The translations under genes and the position numbers were made by a program. Positions 1 through 8,487 of a stretch of DNA of 64,000 nt are shown piece after piece. Numbering within the stretch: the stretch's first letter is position 1; each line of letters starts with the position of its first letter. This DNA comes from Lacticaseibacillus parakribbianus (GTDB taxonomy: Bacteria > Bacillota > Bacilli > Lactobacillales > Lactobacillaceae). The notes under the pieces are model-generated. The model made no database searches and was not told where the DNA came from. It was given only the letters and a program-made list of their open reading frames with translations. Location of the stretch: contig NZ_JANQBA010000014.1 in assembly GCF_025490915.1 (NCBI RefSeq), forward strand, positions 1 to 64,000, read 5' to 3'.

Positions 1-280
1 CTAGCCCATGCCAAGTCGCAGTGTATTGCCACACGACTTTAAACTCGAGAGTTTTAGTGCAACCCCGGAACCAAACGAGGGGAAACCAGGGACCCGGATC
101 TCCACCCACTGGTCGCACCAGATTGGCGCCTACTCGCAATGCGAGGTAGCTGCGGCCCCGATCAGACCGGTGGGGTACCACCGCACCGCCCGCCACACGA
201 AGCTGGTAAGACGAAGACAGAATCCTAACCGAATTAGGCCAAGGCCACCGGACAGTGTGAGTCCGGTGGCTTCGGCGCGG
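1..280. other. Non-coding start of window with several small hairpins
   Basis: No convincing gene is seen before mnmE. An open frame from position 8 on the plus strand has no ribosome binding site and no recognisable protein features. The stretch holds several short perfect hairpins: 109-121 (CTGGT/ACCAG), 133-145 (CTCGC/GCGAG), 169-182 (GGTGG/CCACC) and 245-269 (CCACCGGAC/GTCCGGTGG). It is followed directly by a terminator. This could be the 3' part of a structured RNA whose beginning lies outside the window, or the 3' untranslated region of the preceding gene. No known RNA family was recognised. Confidence 0.4.
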
Positions 281-313
281 CCGCCGCAACCTTTGGGTTG
301 CGGCGGTTTTTTT
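281..313 (+). terminator. Rho-independent terminator upstream of mnmE
   Basis: A 10-bp perfect stem (281-290 with 297-306, CCGCCGCAAC/GTTGCGGCGG) with a 6-nt loop is followed by seven T. It ends transcription of whatever lies upstream, so mnmE probably has its own promoter in 314-466. Confidence 0.85.
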
Positions 314-466
314 GCGGCGCGTGGCCGGCCGCGGTTTTGACAAACGCGGTCAGGTTTTGTACAATACAGTCAATATTTACGATGAAGTAGTCAAAGTGCT
401 TTGTCCGTCGCGGCCCCTGGGGGTAGTGGCGGATACTGCGCTTTTTTGTTTGGGAAAGGGATAACG

Positions 467-2029
467 ATGGCACAGACAGTCACAGAGTACGACACGATTG
501 CGGCAATCTCGACGCCGCCTGGCGAAGGCGCGATTTCGATTGTGCGGCTGAGCGGGGAGCATGCGCTCGCCATCGCACAGGCCGTGTACAAGGGGAAAAA
601 CCTCACGAAGGTGGCCAGCCACACCATCAACTACGGCCACATCATCGACCCGGACAGCGGGGCGGTGGTCGACGAGGTGATGGTCAGCGTCTTGCGGGCC
701 CCGAAGACCTACACGCGCGAGGACATGGTCGAGATCAACACCCACGGCGGCATCGTGCCGACCAACCGGGTGCTGCAGTTGCTGTTGGGCGCCGGCGCCC
801 GGCTGGCCGAGCCCGGTGAGTTCACCAAACGCGCCTTTTTGAACGGGCGCATCGATCTGACCCAGGCCGAGTCCGTGATGGACCTGATCCGGGCCAAAAC
901 CGACCGGGCGCTGCAGGTCGCCGTGGATCAGCTCGACGGCAACCTCCACACGCTGATCACGAACCTGCGCCAGGACATCCTGGAGGTGCTGGCCCAAGTC
1001 GAGGTCAACATCGACTACCCCGAGTACGACACCGACGAAATGACCACGCAGCTGCTGCGGGAAAAGGCCAAGCTAGTGCTGGACCGCGTCTCCGAGCTGC
1101 TGCAGACGGCCACCCAGGGTAAGGTGCTGCGCGACGGCCTGGCCACCGCCATCGTCGGCCGGCCCAACGTCGGCAAGTCGAGCTTGCTCAATTACATGCT
1201 TCACGAGGCCAAGGCGATTGTGACCGACGTGCCGGGGACCACCCGCGACGTGCTCGAGGAGTACGTCAACGTGCGGGGGGTGCCGCTGCGGCTGCTGGAC
1301 ACCGCCGGCATTCGCGACACCGACGACAAGGTCGAAAAAATCGGCGTGGAACGCTCGCGCAAGGCGCTGGCCCAGGCCGACCTGGTCCTGCTGGTACTGG
1401 ACGCCAGCCGGCCGCTGACCGCAGAAGACCGCGAGCTGATCGCGGCCACGGCCGCAAAGCCCCGCATCGTGGTGCTGAACAAGCAGGACCTGCCGGTAAG
1501 GCTGGACCTGCGCGTTGCCGCGGCTGACGCCGCCGTGACTGCGGCCGGCCCCGCAACGGCGACCGTGGCCGGGAACGCGGCCAGTTCCGCGACCGCAACC
1601 GCCGCCGTGGCCGAAACCGGTGCGGTCGCTTCGGCGCCTGCGACCGGCGCAAAGGCCGCTACCGCCGACACCGCCACTCCGGCCGGCCCCGCGGCGGCGT
1701 TGATTCCCGAAAGCCAGATTGTTCGCACCGCCATCACCACCGGGGCGGGGATGGCGGCCCTGGACACTAAGATCGCCGGGCTGTTCAACGCCGGCATCGA
1801 GAACTCGCAGGCCACGGTGATGGTGACCAACGCCCGGCAGATCGGGCTGCTGCGCCAGGCCAAGGCCAGCCTGCAAAGTGTCCTGGCAGGCATCGAAGCG
1901 GGGATGCCGATTGACCTCGTGCAGATCGACATGACCGCCGCGTGGGACAAGCTCGGTGAGATCACCGGGGATGCCGCCCCGGACGAGCTGATTACGCAGC
2001 TGTTCAGTCAGTTTTGCCTGGGCAAGTAG
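467..2029 (+). CDS. mnmE: tRNA uridine-5-carboxymethylaminomethyl synthesis GTPase MnmE
   Basis: MnmE is a GTPase that works with MnmG to modify the wobble uridine (U34) of certain tRNAs. The product is 520 aa. It has the folate-binding TrmE N-domain (about 1-118), a P-loop GRPNVGKS near residue 230, switch II DTAG near 277, NKQD near 337, and the invariant C-terminal CxGK (CLGK). The family is usually 450-465 aa; the excess is an Ala/Thr/Gly-rich stretch of about 65 residues between NKQD and the G5 region. ATG 467 was chosen because the conserved N-terminus begins there; the frame opens 22 codons earlier without support. mnmG follows 65 bp downstream, and the pair is typical of origin-proximal Firmicutes DNA. 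Confidence 0.97.
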   Translation: MAQTVTEYDTIAAISTPPGEGAISIVRLSGEHALAIAQAVYKGKNLTKVASHTINYGHIIDPDSGAVVDEVMVSVLRAPKTYTREDMVEINTHGGIVPTNRVLQLLLGAGARLAEPGEFTKRAFLNGRIDLTQAESVMDLIRAKTDRALQVAVDQLDGNLHTLITNLRQDILEVLAQVEVNIDYPEYDTDEMTTQLLREKAKLVLDRVSELLQTATQGKVLRDGLATAIVGRPNVGKSSLLNYMLHEAKAIVTDVPGTTRDVLEEYVNVRGVPLRLLDTAGIRDTDDKVEKIGVERSRKALAQADLVLLVLDASRPLTAEDRELIAATAAKPRIVVLNKQDLPVRLDLRVAAADAAVTAAGPATATVAGNAASSATATAAVAETGAVASAPATGAKAATADTATPAGPAAALIPESQIVRTAITTGAGMAALDTKIAGLFNAGIENSQATVMVTNARQIGLLRQAKASLQSVLAGIEAGMPIDLVQIDMTAAWDKLGEITGDAAPDELITQLFSQFCLGK

Positions 2030-2064
2030 GCGGTCCGGCCGGTTCGTGCGGTACACGCCGGGTT

Positions 2065-2078
2065 ATTTCCCGGGAAAT
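2065..2078. promoter_or_regulatory. Noc-type nucleoid-occlusion binding site
   Basis: ATTTCCCGGGAAAT is a perfect palindrome that matches the known Bacillus subtilis Noc-binding sequence exactly; with flanking T and A the symmetry is 16 bp. It lies in the mnmE-mnmG gap just before the mnmG ribosome binding site. The motif is seen directly. Noc binding is inferred, and no noc gene is in the window. A second exact copy is at 61751-61764. Confidence 0.65.
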
Positions 2079-2094
2079 ATCAGAAGGAGACGTT

Positions 2095-3996
2095 ATGCCA
2101 GAAGTGAAAGAGTACGAGGCGGCGACCTACGATGTCGTCGTTGTTGGGGCCGGTCACGCCGGCTGCGAGGCGGCGCTGGCCGCGGCCCGAATGGGGCAAA
2201 AGACGCTGTTGATCACCATCAGCCTGGAGATGCTCGCGTTCATGCCGTGCAACCCCAGCGTCGGCGGTCCCGCCAAGGGCATCGTGGTACGGGAAATCGA
2301 TGCGCTGGGCGGTGAAATGGGCAAGAACATCGACAAGACCTACATTCAGATGCGGATGCTGAACACCGGCAAGGGGCCGGCGGTTCGCGCCTTACGCGCC
2401 CAGGCCGACAAGGCGGCCTACCACCGCAGCATGAAGGCGACCATCGAGCGGCAGGCCAACCTCGACCTGCGCCAGGGCCTGGTCGAGCGGCTTTTGGTCG
2501 AAGACGGCACCTGCGTCGGCGTCGTCGCCGCCACCGGGGCCCGTTACCGGGCCAAGAGCGTGGTGCTGACGGCCGGCACGTCCAGCCGCGGCAAAATCAT
2601 CATCGGCGAGCTGATGTACTCCAGCGGCCCGAACAACAGCCTGCCGAGCATCCGGCTGTCCGAAAGCCTGGAGCAAAACGGCTTCAAGCTGCGCCGCTTC
2701 AAGACAGGGACGCCGCCGCGCGTGTTGGGTAGCTCGATTGATTTCACCAAAACCGAGGAACAGCCCGGCGACACCACACCGAACCATTTTTCCTTCACCA
2801 CGCCGGATTCGGTGTTCCTGAAGGACCAGCTGTCCTGCTGGATGACCTACACCAACGCGACGACCCACGCGATCATCCGCGAGAACCTCGACCGGGCGCC
2901 GATGTTCTCCGGCGTCATCAAGGGCGTGGGGCCGCGCTACTGCCCGTCCATCGAGGACAAGGTCGTGCGGTTCGCCGACAAGCCGCGCCACCAGCTGTTC
3001 CTGGAGCCCGAGGGCAAAGACACCGACGAGTACTACGTCGGCGACTTCTCCACCTCGATGCCCGAGGAGGTTCAGCTCAAAATGCTCCACAGCGTCGCCG
3101 GCCTCGAGCAGGCCGAGCTGATGCGGCCGGGTTACGCGATCGAGTACGACATCATCGAGCCGTGGCAGCTCACCGCGACGCTTGAGACTAAGGTCGTGCA
3201 AAACCTCTTCACCGCCGGTCAGATGAACGGGACCAGCGGCTACGAGGAGGCGGCCGGTCAGGGGCTGATCGCCGGCATCAACGCCGCGCTTCGGGCCCAG
3301 GGCAAGCCGGGCTTCACGCTGCAGCGGTCGGATGCCTACATCGGCGTGATGATCGACGACCTAGTGACCAAGGGTACCAACGAGCCCTACCGCCTGTTGA
3401 CCAGCCGCGCCGAGTACCGCCTGATTCTGCGCCACGACAACGCGGATCTGCGGCTGACGGCCAAGGGTCACGCCCTGGGGCTGATCGACGACGCTCGCTT
3501 CGCCGCCTTCACCGCCAAGAAGCAGGCGATTGAAGCCGAGATCAAGCGGCTGCAGACCACGCGGCTGCGGCCCAAGGAGGCCAACCCGTGGCTTGAGGCC
3601 CGGGGCCTGGCCCCGCTCAAGGACGGGGTGCTGGCCGCCGACTTCCTGCGCCGCCCCGAGGTCAGCTACGACGACCTGGTTCAGCTGGCCCCGGCGCCGG
3701 CCCCGGTCGGCCGCTACGTCGCCGAGGAGGCCACGGTGCAGATCAAATACGCCGGCTACATCGATAAAGAAACCGCCGCAATCGCGCGGCTGCACCGGCT
3801 GGAGGCCAAGAAGATTCCGGTTGGGATCGATTACCAGGCAATCAACGGCCTGGCCACCGAGGCGCGGCAGAAGCTGAGCAAGATTGAACCGGCGACTATC
3901 GCCCAGGCCAGCCGCATCTCCGGCGTCAACCCGGCCGACGTCGCGATCCTGTCCGTGTACATCGAGCAGGGCCGCATCGCCAAGGTACAAGGGTAG
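2095..3996 (+). CDS. mnmG: tRNA uridine-5-carboxymethylaminomethyl modification enzyme MnmG (GidA)
   Basis: FAD-dependent partner of MnmE in wobble-uridine modification; cytoplasmic. The product is 633 aa, normal for the family. The N-terminal dinucleotide-binding motif [10 protein letters not shown] lies near residue 18. The family signatures [11 protein letters not shown] and [17 protein letters not shown] are present, and the C-terminus has the helical GidA-associated domain. The start at 2095 follows AGAAGGAGACGTT. An upstream in-frame start at 2014 overlaps mnmE and lacks support. It is probably co-transcribed with mnmE and is followed by a strong terminator. The usual downstream neighbours rsmG and noc are absent here. 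Confidence 0.97.
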   Translation: MPEVKEYEAATYDVVVVGAGHAGCEAALAAARMGQKTLLITISLEMLAFMPCNPSVGGPAKGIVVREIDALGGEMGKNIDKTYIQMRMLNTGKGPAVRALRAQADKAAYHRSMKATIERQANLDLRQGLVERLLVEDGTCVGVVAATGARYRAKSVVLTAGTSSRGKIIIGELMYSSGPNNSLPSIRLSESLEQNGFKLRRFKTGTPPRVLGSSIDFTKTEEQPGDTTPNHFSFTTPDSVFLKDQLSCWMTYTNATTHAIIRENLDRAPMFSGVIKGVGPRYCPSIEDKVVRFADKPRHQLFLEPEGKDTDEYYVGDFSTSMPEEVQLKMLHSVAGLEQAELMRPGYAIEYDIIEPWQLTATLETKVVQNLFTAGQMNGTSGYEEAAGQGLIAGINAALRAQGKPGFTLQRSDAYIGVMIDDLVTKGTNEPYRLLTSRAEYRLILRHDNADLRLTAKGHALGLIDDARFAAFTAKKQAIEAEIKRLQTTRLRPKEANPWLEARGLAPLKDGVLAADFLRRPEVSYDDLVQLAPAPAPVGRYVAEEATVQIKYAGYIDKETAAIARLHRLEAKKIPVGIDYQAINGLATEARQKLSKIEPATIAQASRISGVNPADVAILSVYIEQGRIAKVQG

Positions 3997-4010
3997 AAAT
4001 CTGACATGTG

Positions 4011-4056
4011 TCACCCGCGAACGCCGATACTGACTGGCTTCGCGGGTGATTTTTTT
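4011..4056 (+). terminator. Terminator of mnmE-mnmG
   Basis: A 10-bp perfect stem (4011-4020 with 4040-4049, TCACCCGCGA/TCGCGGGTGA) is followed by a T run, 15 nt after the mnmG stop codon. Confidence 0.9.
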
Positions 4057-4106
4057 GACGGCGCGACAAAAAAAGACCGCATGCAATTGCACATGGTCTG
4101 TGTGAG

Positions 4107-4472
4107 CTAGTCACGGTTTTGCACATGTTGGATGGCGGCGCGATGATCTTTGACGAACCGAAAAAGTCGCGCAGTATCCGCGTCACTTAGTTGGCCAATC
4201 AGCCGCCGCCGCACCAGCTGCGCCGTCGCGATGTTGTAAAGTCGGTGGCAGTCGACCCATGACGGCCGCTTTAGTCCAGCGGCCTGCCAGTCCTGAAGTG
4301 GAAAGTACACGGCCTGGATGGTGGCCGATTTTGAATTGAACCGGGATGTCACCTTAAAAATGCGCGAGGTATCGCGGCCGGGAACGATGATCAACGCGGG
4401 GCGATACTTAGTCGTTCCCGCATCGTCGAACGGGACGTCGGCGAGGTAGAGCTGCATCGATGCGAGTGCCAC
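4107..4472 (-). CDS. PemK/MazF-type toxin
   Basis: A 121-aa protein resembling the PemK/MazF endoribonuclease toxins, which cleave mRNA. The N-terminal part (VPFDDAG, then YRPALIIVPG) fits the family's first strands with the conserved RPALI-type segment. The likely start is GTG at 4472, because AAGGAGGG lies 8 nt upstream inside the end of the preceding gene; ATG six codons later is the alternative. It sits 3 bp after the AbrB-type gene, the usual antitoxin-toxin order, so the two are an operon. The specific RNA target cannot be read from sequence. Confidence 0.75.
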   Translation of the reverse strand: MALASMQLYLADVPFDDAGTTKYRPALIIVPGRDTSRIFKVTSRFNSKSATIQAVYFPLQDWQAAGLKRPSWVDCHRLYNIATAQLVRRRLIGQLSDADTARLFRFVKDHRAAIQHVQNRD

Positions 4473-4475
4473 GCG

Positions 4476-4742
4476 CTAGCCCTCCTTCATCCAGTGGTCA
4501 AAATGGGGGGATTGCGTCGCGTCGTAATGGCCACTCGCGTCAATCTTGACGTCCTCGGTTGGTAGATCGGCCGTGAGCTTCTCCCAGTCGCTAATCGTTG
4601 GCACGCGATCCATGATGATGCGGCCATCATCGTCAGCGTAAAAGATAAAGCGCGTCCCCTCAGTCAGCCCGAGCATGTGACGCAGCTCGGCCGGAATGAC
4701 GATCTGACCGCGAGAAGACATTGTACTGGTATTTTTAGACAT
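4476..4742 (-). CDS. AbrB/MazE-type antitoxin
   Basis: An 88-aa protein with an N-terminal AbrB/SpoVT swapped-hairpin DNA-binding domain: SSRGQIVIPAELR followed by LGLTEGTRFIFY. The acidic, probably flexible C-terminus (SHPHFDH-type tail) would bind the toxin. Start ATG 4742 has AAAGGAG 5 nt upstream; an in-frame ATG six codons earlier has no ribosome binding site. As in related modules it probably represses its own promoter and neutralises the adjacent toxin. Its stop overlaps the toxin's ribosome binding site, suggesting translational coupling. Confidence 0.8.
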   Translation of the reverse strand: MSKNTSTMSSRGQIVIPAELRHMLGLTEGTRFIFYADDDGRIIMDRVPTISDWEKLTADLPTEDVKIDASGHYDATQSPHFDHWMKEG

Positions 4743-4826
4743 GGCGTCTCCTTTCGTCAAACGTCTTACTTCTTACGACATATATCTTAACACAAGACGC
4801 CGTCGTCTGACCACCGTGGGTTGCAT

Positions 4827-4869
4827 CAAAAACTCCCGGCAGCGCAGGAAATCTGCGTTGCCGGGAGTT
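4827..4869 (-). terminator. Terminator of the small membrane-protein gene
   Basis: A long hairpin (4831-4847 with 4853-4869, 17 bp with one G-T pair) is followed on the minus strand by five T. It ends transcription of the 4876-5238 gene. Confidence 0.85.
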
Positions 4870-4875
4870 TCCCAG

Positions 4876-5238
4876 TCAGTCTTCTCGCACCACCCAGGCG
4901 GTGGCGAAAAACAGCAGTGAGGCGGCGAGGGCCAGCCAGTAAATCGCGTGGGCGACGGTGAACAGGCGCCAGCACACCAACGTCGCCAGCAGCGTCAAGG
5001 CGGCCAGCACCCCGGCCCAGAGCGGCCGCGGCGGGTGGGTGACGGCGCTGGCCTCGAGGATCAACAGCACGATCATCGCGATGCCGGCGACGGTGATCAC
5101 CCGCCAGGTCGCGGTCAGGTCGCCGAAGTGGCGCGTGGTCAGCGGCATGACGACGTTCAGCGCCATCCAGGTGGCGGCCAGAACCGCCAGCACCGCGGTT
5201 GCGATTTTCAGTAACGGGGTGATGTAGCGCCTAAGCAT
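4876..5238 (-). CDS. Small four-helix membrane protein, unknown function
   Basis: 120 aa, almost entirely hydrophobic, with about four predicted membrane segments (roughly residues 8-30, 45-65, 72-90 and 95-115). The N-terminus is basic (MLRRYI), consistent with an inside orientation. GGGAGG lies 6 nt before ATG 5238. No family was recognised. It is transcribed alone on the minus strand and has its own terminator. Confidence 0.7.
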   Translation of the reverse strand: MLRRYITPLLKIATAVLAVLAATWMALNVVMPLTTRHFGDLTATWRVITVAGIAMIVLLILEASAVTHPPRPLWAGVLAALTLLATLVCWRLFTVAHAIYWLALAASLLFFATAWVVRED

Positions 5239-5331
5239 GATGGCCCTCCCAAGTCAGTTTGCCTTCAGTATAAGAAAAATGCCGGCGCATCGGCGGCGGC
5301 ATTCGGCAATCGTAGGAGATTTTTAAGCACC

Positions 5332-5505
5332 TCAGGGATGGGTCAGCAGGCTGACCAAGAGGCCGACCAAAACGACGGCCAGGGCGGCCTTGGCCCCAGT
5401 GTTGGCGCGGCTGGCCTGGTGGGCTCGCCACTCCACAACCATTAAGCTGCCGGTCGCAATCAGCGCGGCGACCACCATGATGATCAGTTTCACAACAACA
5501 GACAT
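5332..5505 (-). CDS. Very small two-helix membrane protein
   Basis: 57 aa starting MSVVVKLIIMVV, with two hydrophobic stretches (about 3-22 and 38-54) joined by a polar loop containing EWRAHQASRAN. Start 5505 is preferred: AAAGG lies 9 nt upstream, whereas it would abut the in-frame ATG at 5514. No family was recognised. It is 19 bp downstream of the 5525-5785 gene on the same strand, so the two may be co-transcribed. Confidence 0.6.
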   Translation of the reverse strand: MSVVVKLIIMVVAALIATGSLMVVEWRAHQASRANTGAKAALAVVLVGLLVSLLTHP

Positions 5506-5524
5506 GGCGCCCATCCTTTCTGAG

Positions 5525-5785
5525 TCAGACTTCGAGGTCGAAGTAGGGATTGATCCGTTTTTGCAGGTCGTGGATCTTCACGAGGTCGATCGTGGGAATC
5601 AGGCGGTAGATGAAGCCGGCGAAGGTGTCGCGGTGGTACTTGTAGTCCATCCGCGCCATGCGATGCCGCCGGTCTTCCTTGGTGATCTCCCACACCTCGA
5701 GGTTGTAAGCCGCGTCGGGAATAAGTGAAATGAATTTCGTGTCGTCCAGCCAGACGACGGGGTTAGCAGTTCTTAGCTCTTGCAT
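5525..5785 (-). CDS. Hypothetical small soluble protein
   Basis: 86 aa from ATG 5785, which has GGAGG 7 nt upstream. The open frame extends 41 codons further upstream, but that part covers a plausible -10 element and has no ribosome binding site. The protein (start MQELRTANPVVWLDD, end INPYFDLEV) is charged, with many Arg/Asp and aromatic residues and no membrane segment. No family was recognised. It probably leads a two-gene unit with the 57-aa membrane protein. Confidence 0.6.
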   Translation of the reverse strand: MQELRTANPVVWLDDTKFISLIPDAAYNLEVWEITKEDRRHRMARMDYKYHRDTFAGFIYRLIPTIDLVKIHDLQKRINPYFDLEV

Positions 5786-6096
5786 CGCAAATCCTCCAAT
5801 GTTCAAACGCCGGATCCCGTGCGGCCGCAACCAGGTCCGTGTGTGAAACCAATTATAGCAGACTTGCGGGAAGAATTCCGGTCGCCAAGTTTGTGAAACT
5901 CGGTTCACAAGCGACCGGGCGGCGCTGGCGTAGGCGGGAGTGTGTCAAGCCCCAACTTGGTTAAAGACCCGAATCAAGCGGCTGAAAGCACGTGGCAAGG
6001 GCCGTTGCCAGCCAAAATAAATATTTTTGCGGGAAAATTTTGGTCGCTTGTGGCTTCACAAGGGCCTCCGAACATTTGTTCTGAAACGACGCTTTT
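5786..6096. other. Intergenic region with a minus-strand -10 element
   Basis: No gene is supported here. The minus strand has a consensus TATAAT (plus 5852-5857) about 65 bp before the start of the 86-aa gene, a likely -10 element; no clear -35 was found. The right part (5985-6096) is more AT-rich and contains the inverted repeat 6091-6098/6103-6110 (GCTTTTTC/GAAAAAGC) overlapping the end of the CPBP gene. Confidence 0.45.
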
Positions 6097-6774
6097 TCAC
6101 CTGAAAAAGCCGACCAATGACGGCAGGAAATTGATGATCATATGGAGTGCCAGCGAGTAGCGCAGATCGCGCTTGCGGCGGTAGACGTAGGCGAGAATTA
6201 CGCCCATGCCGGCGTAGAGCACCAGAAAAATCGACAGCCGCGGCTCATGCGCCAGGCCGAACACCAGCCCCGACGTGGCGATGGCCCCAATGGTGTTGGC
6301 CGGGTTGTCGCGGCGCCAAAACAGGCTCATGAACAGGCCACGGAAGGTCAGCTCCTCCAGCGCCGGGGCAATCAAGGCGGCCATCAGGAAAAGCGTTAGC
6401 GGCCACGCCTTTTGCATCGTCAGTACGGTTTCTTGGTTCTGCGGAATGCCGAACTGCGCGACCAGAACGTTCAGGAACAAGACGCAACCGTACATCGCGG
6501 CCACGAACAGGCCGCCCTTGATGGTCAGCGGGGTGCGGCCGATGCCCAGGGGATTCTTGCGCCGCAGCTGGCGGCGGTACAGCCACCACAAAATCGCGCC
6601 AACTAGCACCCCGGGTCCGGCGATGGTCAGCGCCAAAAGCGCGTCGTGGCCGCCTGCCGCGGCGGTCCAGTGGTTCAGCCGAATGGTCAGGTCCATCGGC
6701 AGCTGGTAGGTGAACATGAGCACGACGATGCCGGCGAAGGCCGCCGTGCGGCCCAGCCAATTGAGAAGTTTCAT
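6097..6774 (-). CDS. CPBP-family intramembrane metalloprotease
   Basis: A 225-aa multi-spanning membrane protein. It carries the family motifs: EELTFRG (EExxxR) near residue 140 and FGLAHEP with the catalytic-type histidine near 175, both in the C-terminal half. CPBP/Abi proteases are common in lactobacilli, often linked to bacteriocin immunity or protein processing, but no bacteriocin genes adjoin this copy, so the substrate is unknown. ATG 6774 is preceded by GGAGGTGCCGCG. It is a single gene on the minus strand. Confidence 0.85.
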   Translation of the reverse strand: MKLLNWLGRTAAFAGIVVLMFTYQLPMDLTIRLNHWTAAAGGHDALLALTIAGPGVLVGAILWWLYRRQLRRKNPLGIGRTPLTIKGGLFVAAMYGCVLFLNVLVAQFGIPQNQETVLTMQKAWPLTLFLMAALIAPALEELTFRGLFMSLFWRRDNPANTIGAIATSGLVFGLAHEPRLSIFLVLYAGMGVILAYVYRRKRDLRYSLALHMIINFLPSLVGFFR

Positions 6775-7204
6775 CGCGGCACCTCCTTGTGGCGTATTCT
6801 AGCACGACAGGCGGTGCTGGGGAAAGCTGAGTTGTCGTCTTGCGATTGGCAACGCGAGGGCGACTGCGTCTAATCATCGCCTGCACTAACCGACGCGTTT
6901 GTGGCATCTGATGGTGTCAACGGATTTGTCTAAACAAGCCCTGCACGATTGACTGATAACACGCACAAACAAAAGACACTAGACCAGGACTAGTGTCTTT
7001 TGTTATATAACAGAAAGCGTTCTACGCGGGTTACGCATCGTTATAATCAAATGAGTTAAAAATATTTATGTGTAGCGCTTGCAAAAAATAAGCCGCTGTG
7101 CTGGTGTTTTAGGTACAGGAAGAGCTGCCGGCCGGTGATACACACTCGTCCTAGTATGGCATTACGTTTTTGAGCAACGACTGCATTTGGCAGTTTCTTG
7201 ACCG
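6775..7204. other. Intergenic region with a perfect hairpin
   Basis: No gene is supported. The stretch is more AT-rich than its left neighbours and contains the perfect hairpin 6968-7004. The rest shows no repeat or RNA family that could be recognised. Confidence 0.5.
6968..7004. terminator. Perfect 15-bp hairpin, likely bidirectional terminator
   Basis: AACAAAAGACACTAG (6968-6982) pairs perfectly with 6990-7004 across a 7-nt loop. Each arm ends in an A/T-rich segment, so it could terminate in either direction. It probably ends the minus-strand membrane-protein gene at 7205-7693. Confidence 0.65.
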
Positions 7205-7693
7205 TTACTTCACATAAGTCACGCTAGCCGGACGAAGGACGGTTTCGTCAGTCCAGATGAACACTGGCCAACGGGTCTGGATTTTGACCTTGTTAGTTGG
7301 CCTCTCAGAAGGCGGTACGTTCGTCACGACCATATCCCCGCGAGAGGTGTGGACATGGATCTCACCGCCACCTTCAAAAAAAACTGTGCCCTCAAAAGAT
7401 GAGTGGTGCTGGTAAAAGGTCGCGGTCCCTGCGGCCAGTAGCGCAACCACCAGCAGTTTGGCCAGAAAAACAAACGGATTGGCGGTATTCGAGCCCTTAA
7501 ACAAGCTGCGGCAAAAAACAAGTTCAGCAATTAGGATAATGACGCTACCAATACCGTTCGTCAGCATTCCCGACGTGCTTGTCGAGGTATCCTGAGATAT
7601 TAATAGGGTGGGAAACAAAAGAACGAGTCCCAGCACAACAATCATGCTCAAAGAGAAAAAGCTTCTTAAACACCGAACAATCTCCCGCTTCAT
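7205..7693 (-). CDS. Membrane protein with extracytoplasmic C-terminal domain
   Basis: 162 aa. Three hydrophobic segments (about 12-33, 45-62 and 73-90) are followed by a C-terminal domain of about 70 residues, predicted outside, rich in beta-type sequence (GTVFFEGGGEIHVHTSRGD). No family was recognised. The start has AGGGAGAG upstream. It is divergent from a small secreted protein whose start is only 32 bp away, and both genes are noticeably more AT-rich than the region around them. A functional link between the two is possible but only inferred from position. Confidence 0.6.
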   Translation of the reverse strand: MKREIVRCLRSFFSLSMIVVLGLVLLFPTLLISQDTSTSTSGMLTNGIGSVIILIAELVFCRSLFKGSNTANPFVFLAKLLVVALLAAGTATFYQHHSSFEGTVFFEGGGEIHVHTSRGDMVVTNVPPSERPTNKVKIQTRWPVFIWTDETVLRPASVTYVK

Positions 7694-7725
7694 CGCATAC
7701 TCTCCCTAAGAAAGGTTGTGTTCAC

Positions 7726-8160
7726 ATGATCAAATCGAGCCATGCAAAGGCCATCGCGCTTGTTATCTTGACGGTTCTCAGTTTTGTTGCCTATCTGAGC
7801 GTCGGCCAGCCACAAGTTGTAAAAGCCGCTAACAACTATCAGCTCAATCCAACCACTCAAGAGAAAGTAGATGCTCTGATCGAACAGTACCCGGAAACGG
7901 AAGCAATGATTGAGTCATCGATGGCGCTTTGGCGATCTAACGCGCGTGTCACACCAGAAGAGTATAACACAGCAGTCTTGGACGCAGTCGTAAAGTATAC
8001 CAGTCTAGTCGAACACAGTATTTCACAGTATGAGGCGAACCAATCTTCTTCTGATTCACAAGGCGGTCCTAAAAGTGACATTTATAATCAGGATATTACA
8101 ATCTGGGGAGCTGGTGCGCTTGCAGCTGACGCACTGGATTGGTCACTAGCAAGCCACTAG
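7726..8160 (+). CDS. Small secreted protein, unknown function
   Basis: 144 aa with a clear signal peptide: basic MIKSSHAKA, a hydrophobic core, and a probable cleavage around VVKAAN near residue 34. The mature part is polar, Glu/Gln/Ser-rich and probably helical, ending in a Gly/Ala-rich hydrophobic tail (ITIWGAGALAADALDW). ATG 7726 has AGAAAGG upstream; the open frame before it overlaps the divergent gene. No family was recognised. The helical mature domain with a hydrophobic tail would fit a secreted peptide or bacteriocin-like product, but there is no leader motif or export gene to support that. Confidence 0.6.
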   Translation: MIKSSHAKAIALVILTVLSFVAYLSVGQPQVVKAANNYQLNPTTQEKVDALIEQYPETEAMIESSMALWRSNARVTPEEYNTAVLDAVVKYTSLVEHSISQYEANQSSSDSQGGPKSDIYNQDITIWGAGALAADALDWSLASH

Positions 8161-8487
8161 GCCGTTTGGCCCAGCCACTTCAGATGCGCAATCAAGATGT
8201 TGTCTGGCTCGGTAAGCTGCGATGAAAATGACCATTGTTCAGCCTGATGGCGAACGGCGACGATCAATTATGGTGGTCAAAGCGACTGGCGGCGTAGAAA
8301 ATGACTGAGCGAAAGCTGGCATGCCAACAGGCAAGCATGAAATCGGGATTGCGGTGGCTGCGCAGCCGCCTTGGTCCGAGTCGCGTTCGGCCGTGCGACC
8401 GAGGGCTCTTTCCGCCGCCGGCCGAATGGTGCCGGGTCCGGCTGGCTGGTAAGCTAGGGTCATCACATTTTGGAGGACGAATACACG
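8161..8487. other. Intergenic region carrying a regulator-gene remnant
   Basis: No intact gene is supported. A 66-bp remnant of an Rgg-like gene lies on the minus strand at 8279-8344 (separate entry). The rest shows nothing recognisable. Confidence 0.5.
8279..8344 (-). pseudogene. Remnant of an Rgg-like regulator gene
   Basis: Read on the minus strand, these 22 codons encode a segment starting DFMLACWHASF and ending YAASRF. It matches the segment DFVMACLNSTF...YATSRF of the intact Rgg-like regulator at 12445-13308 at 13 of 22 positions, with clear nucleotide similarity as well. A stop codon follows four codons later, and similarity ends at both edges. It is most likely a fragment of a once duplicated or related regulator gene. 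Confidence 0.6.

Noticed and set aside
169-184. GGTGGGGTACCACCGC resembles part of a T-box
   Set aside because: Only the GGTACC-centred part matches, it is a simple hairpin, and no specifier or stem I features or a matching downstream gene were found.
8-340. 110-codon open frame at the left end
   Set aside because: No ribosome binding site, no recognisable protein features, and it runs through the terminator at 281-313.
5942-6160. 72-codon open frame on the plus strand
   Set aside because: Overlaps the end of the CPBP gene, no ribosome binding site, and composition of intergenic DNA.
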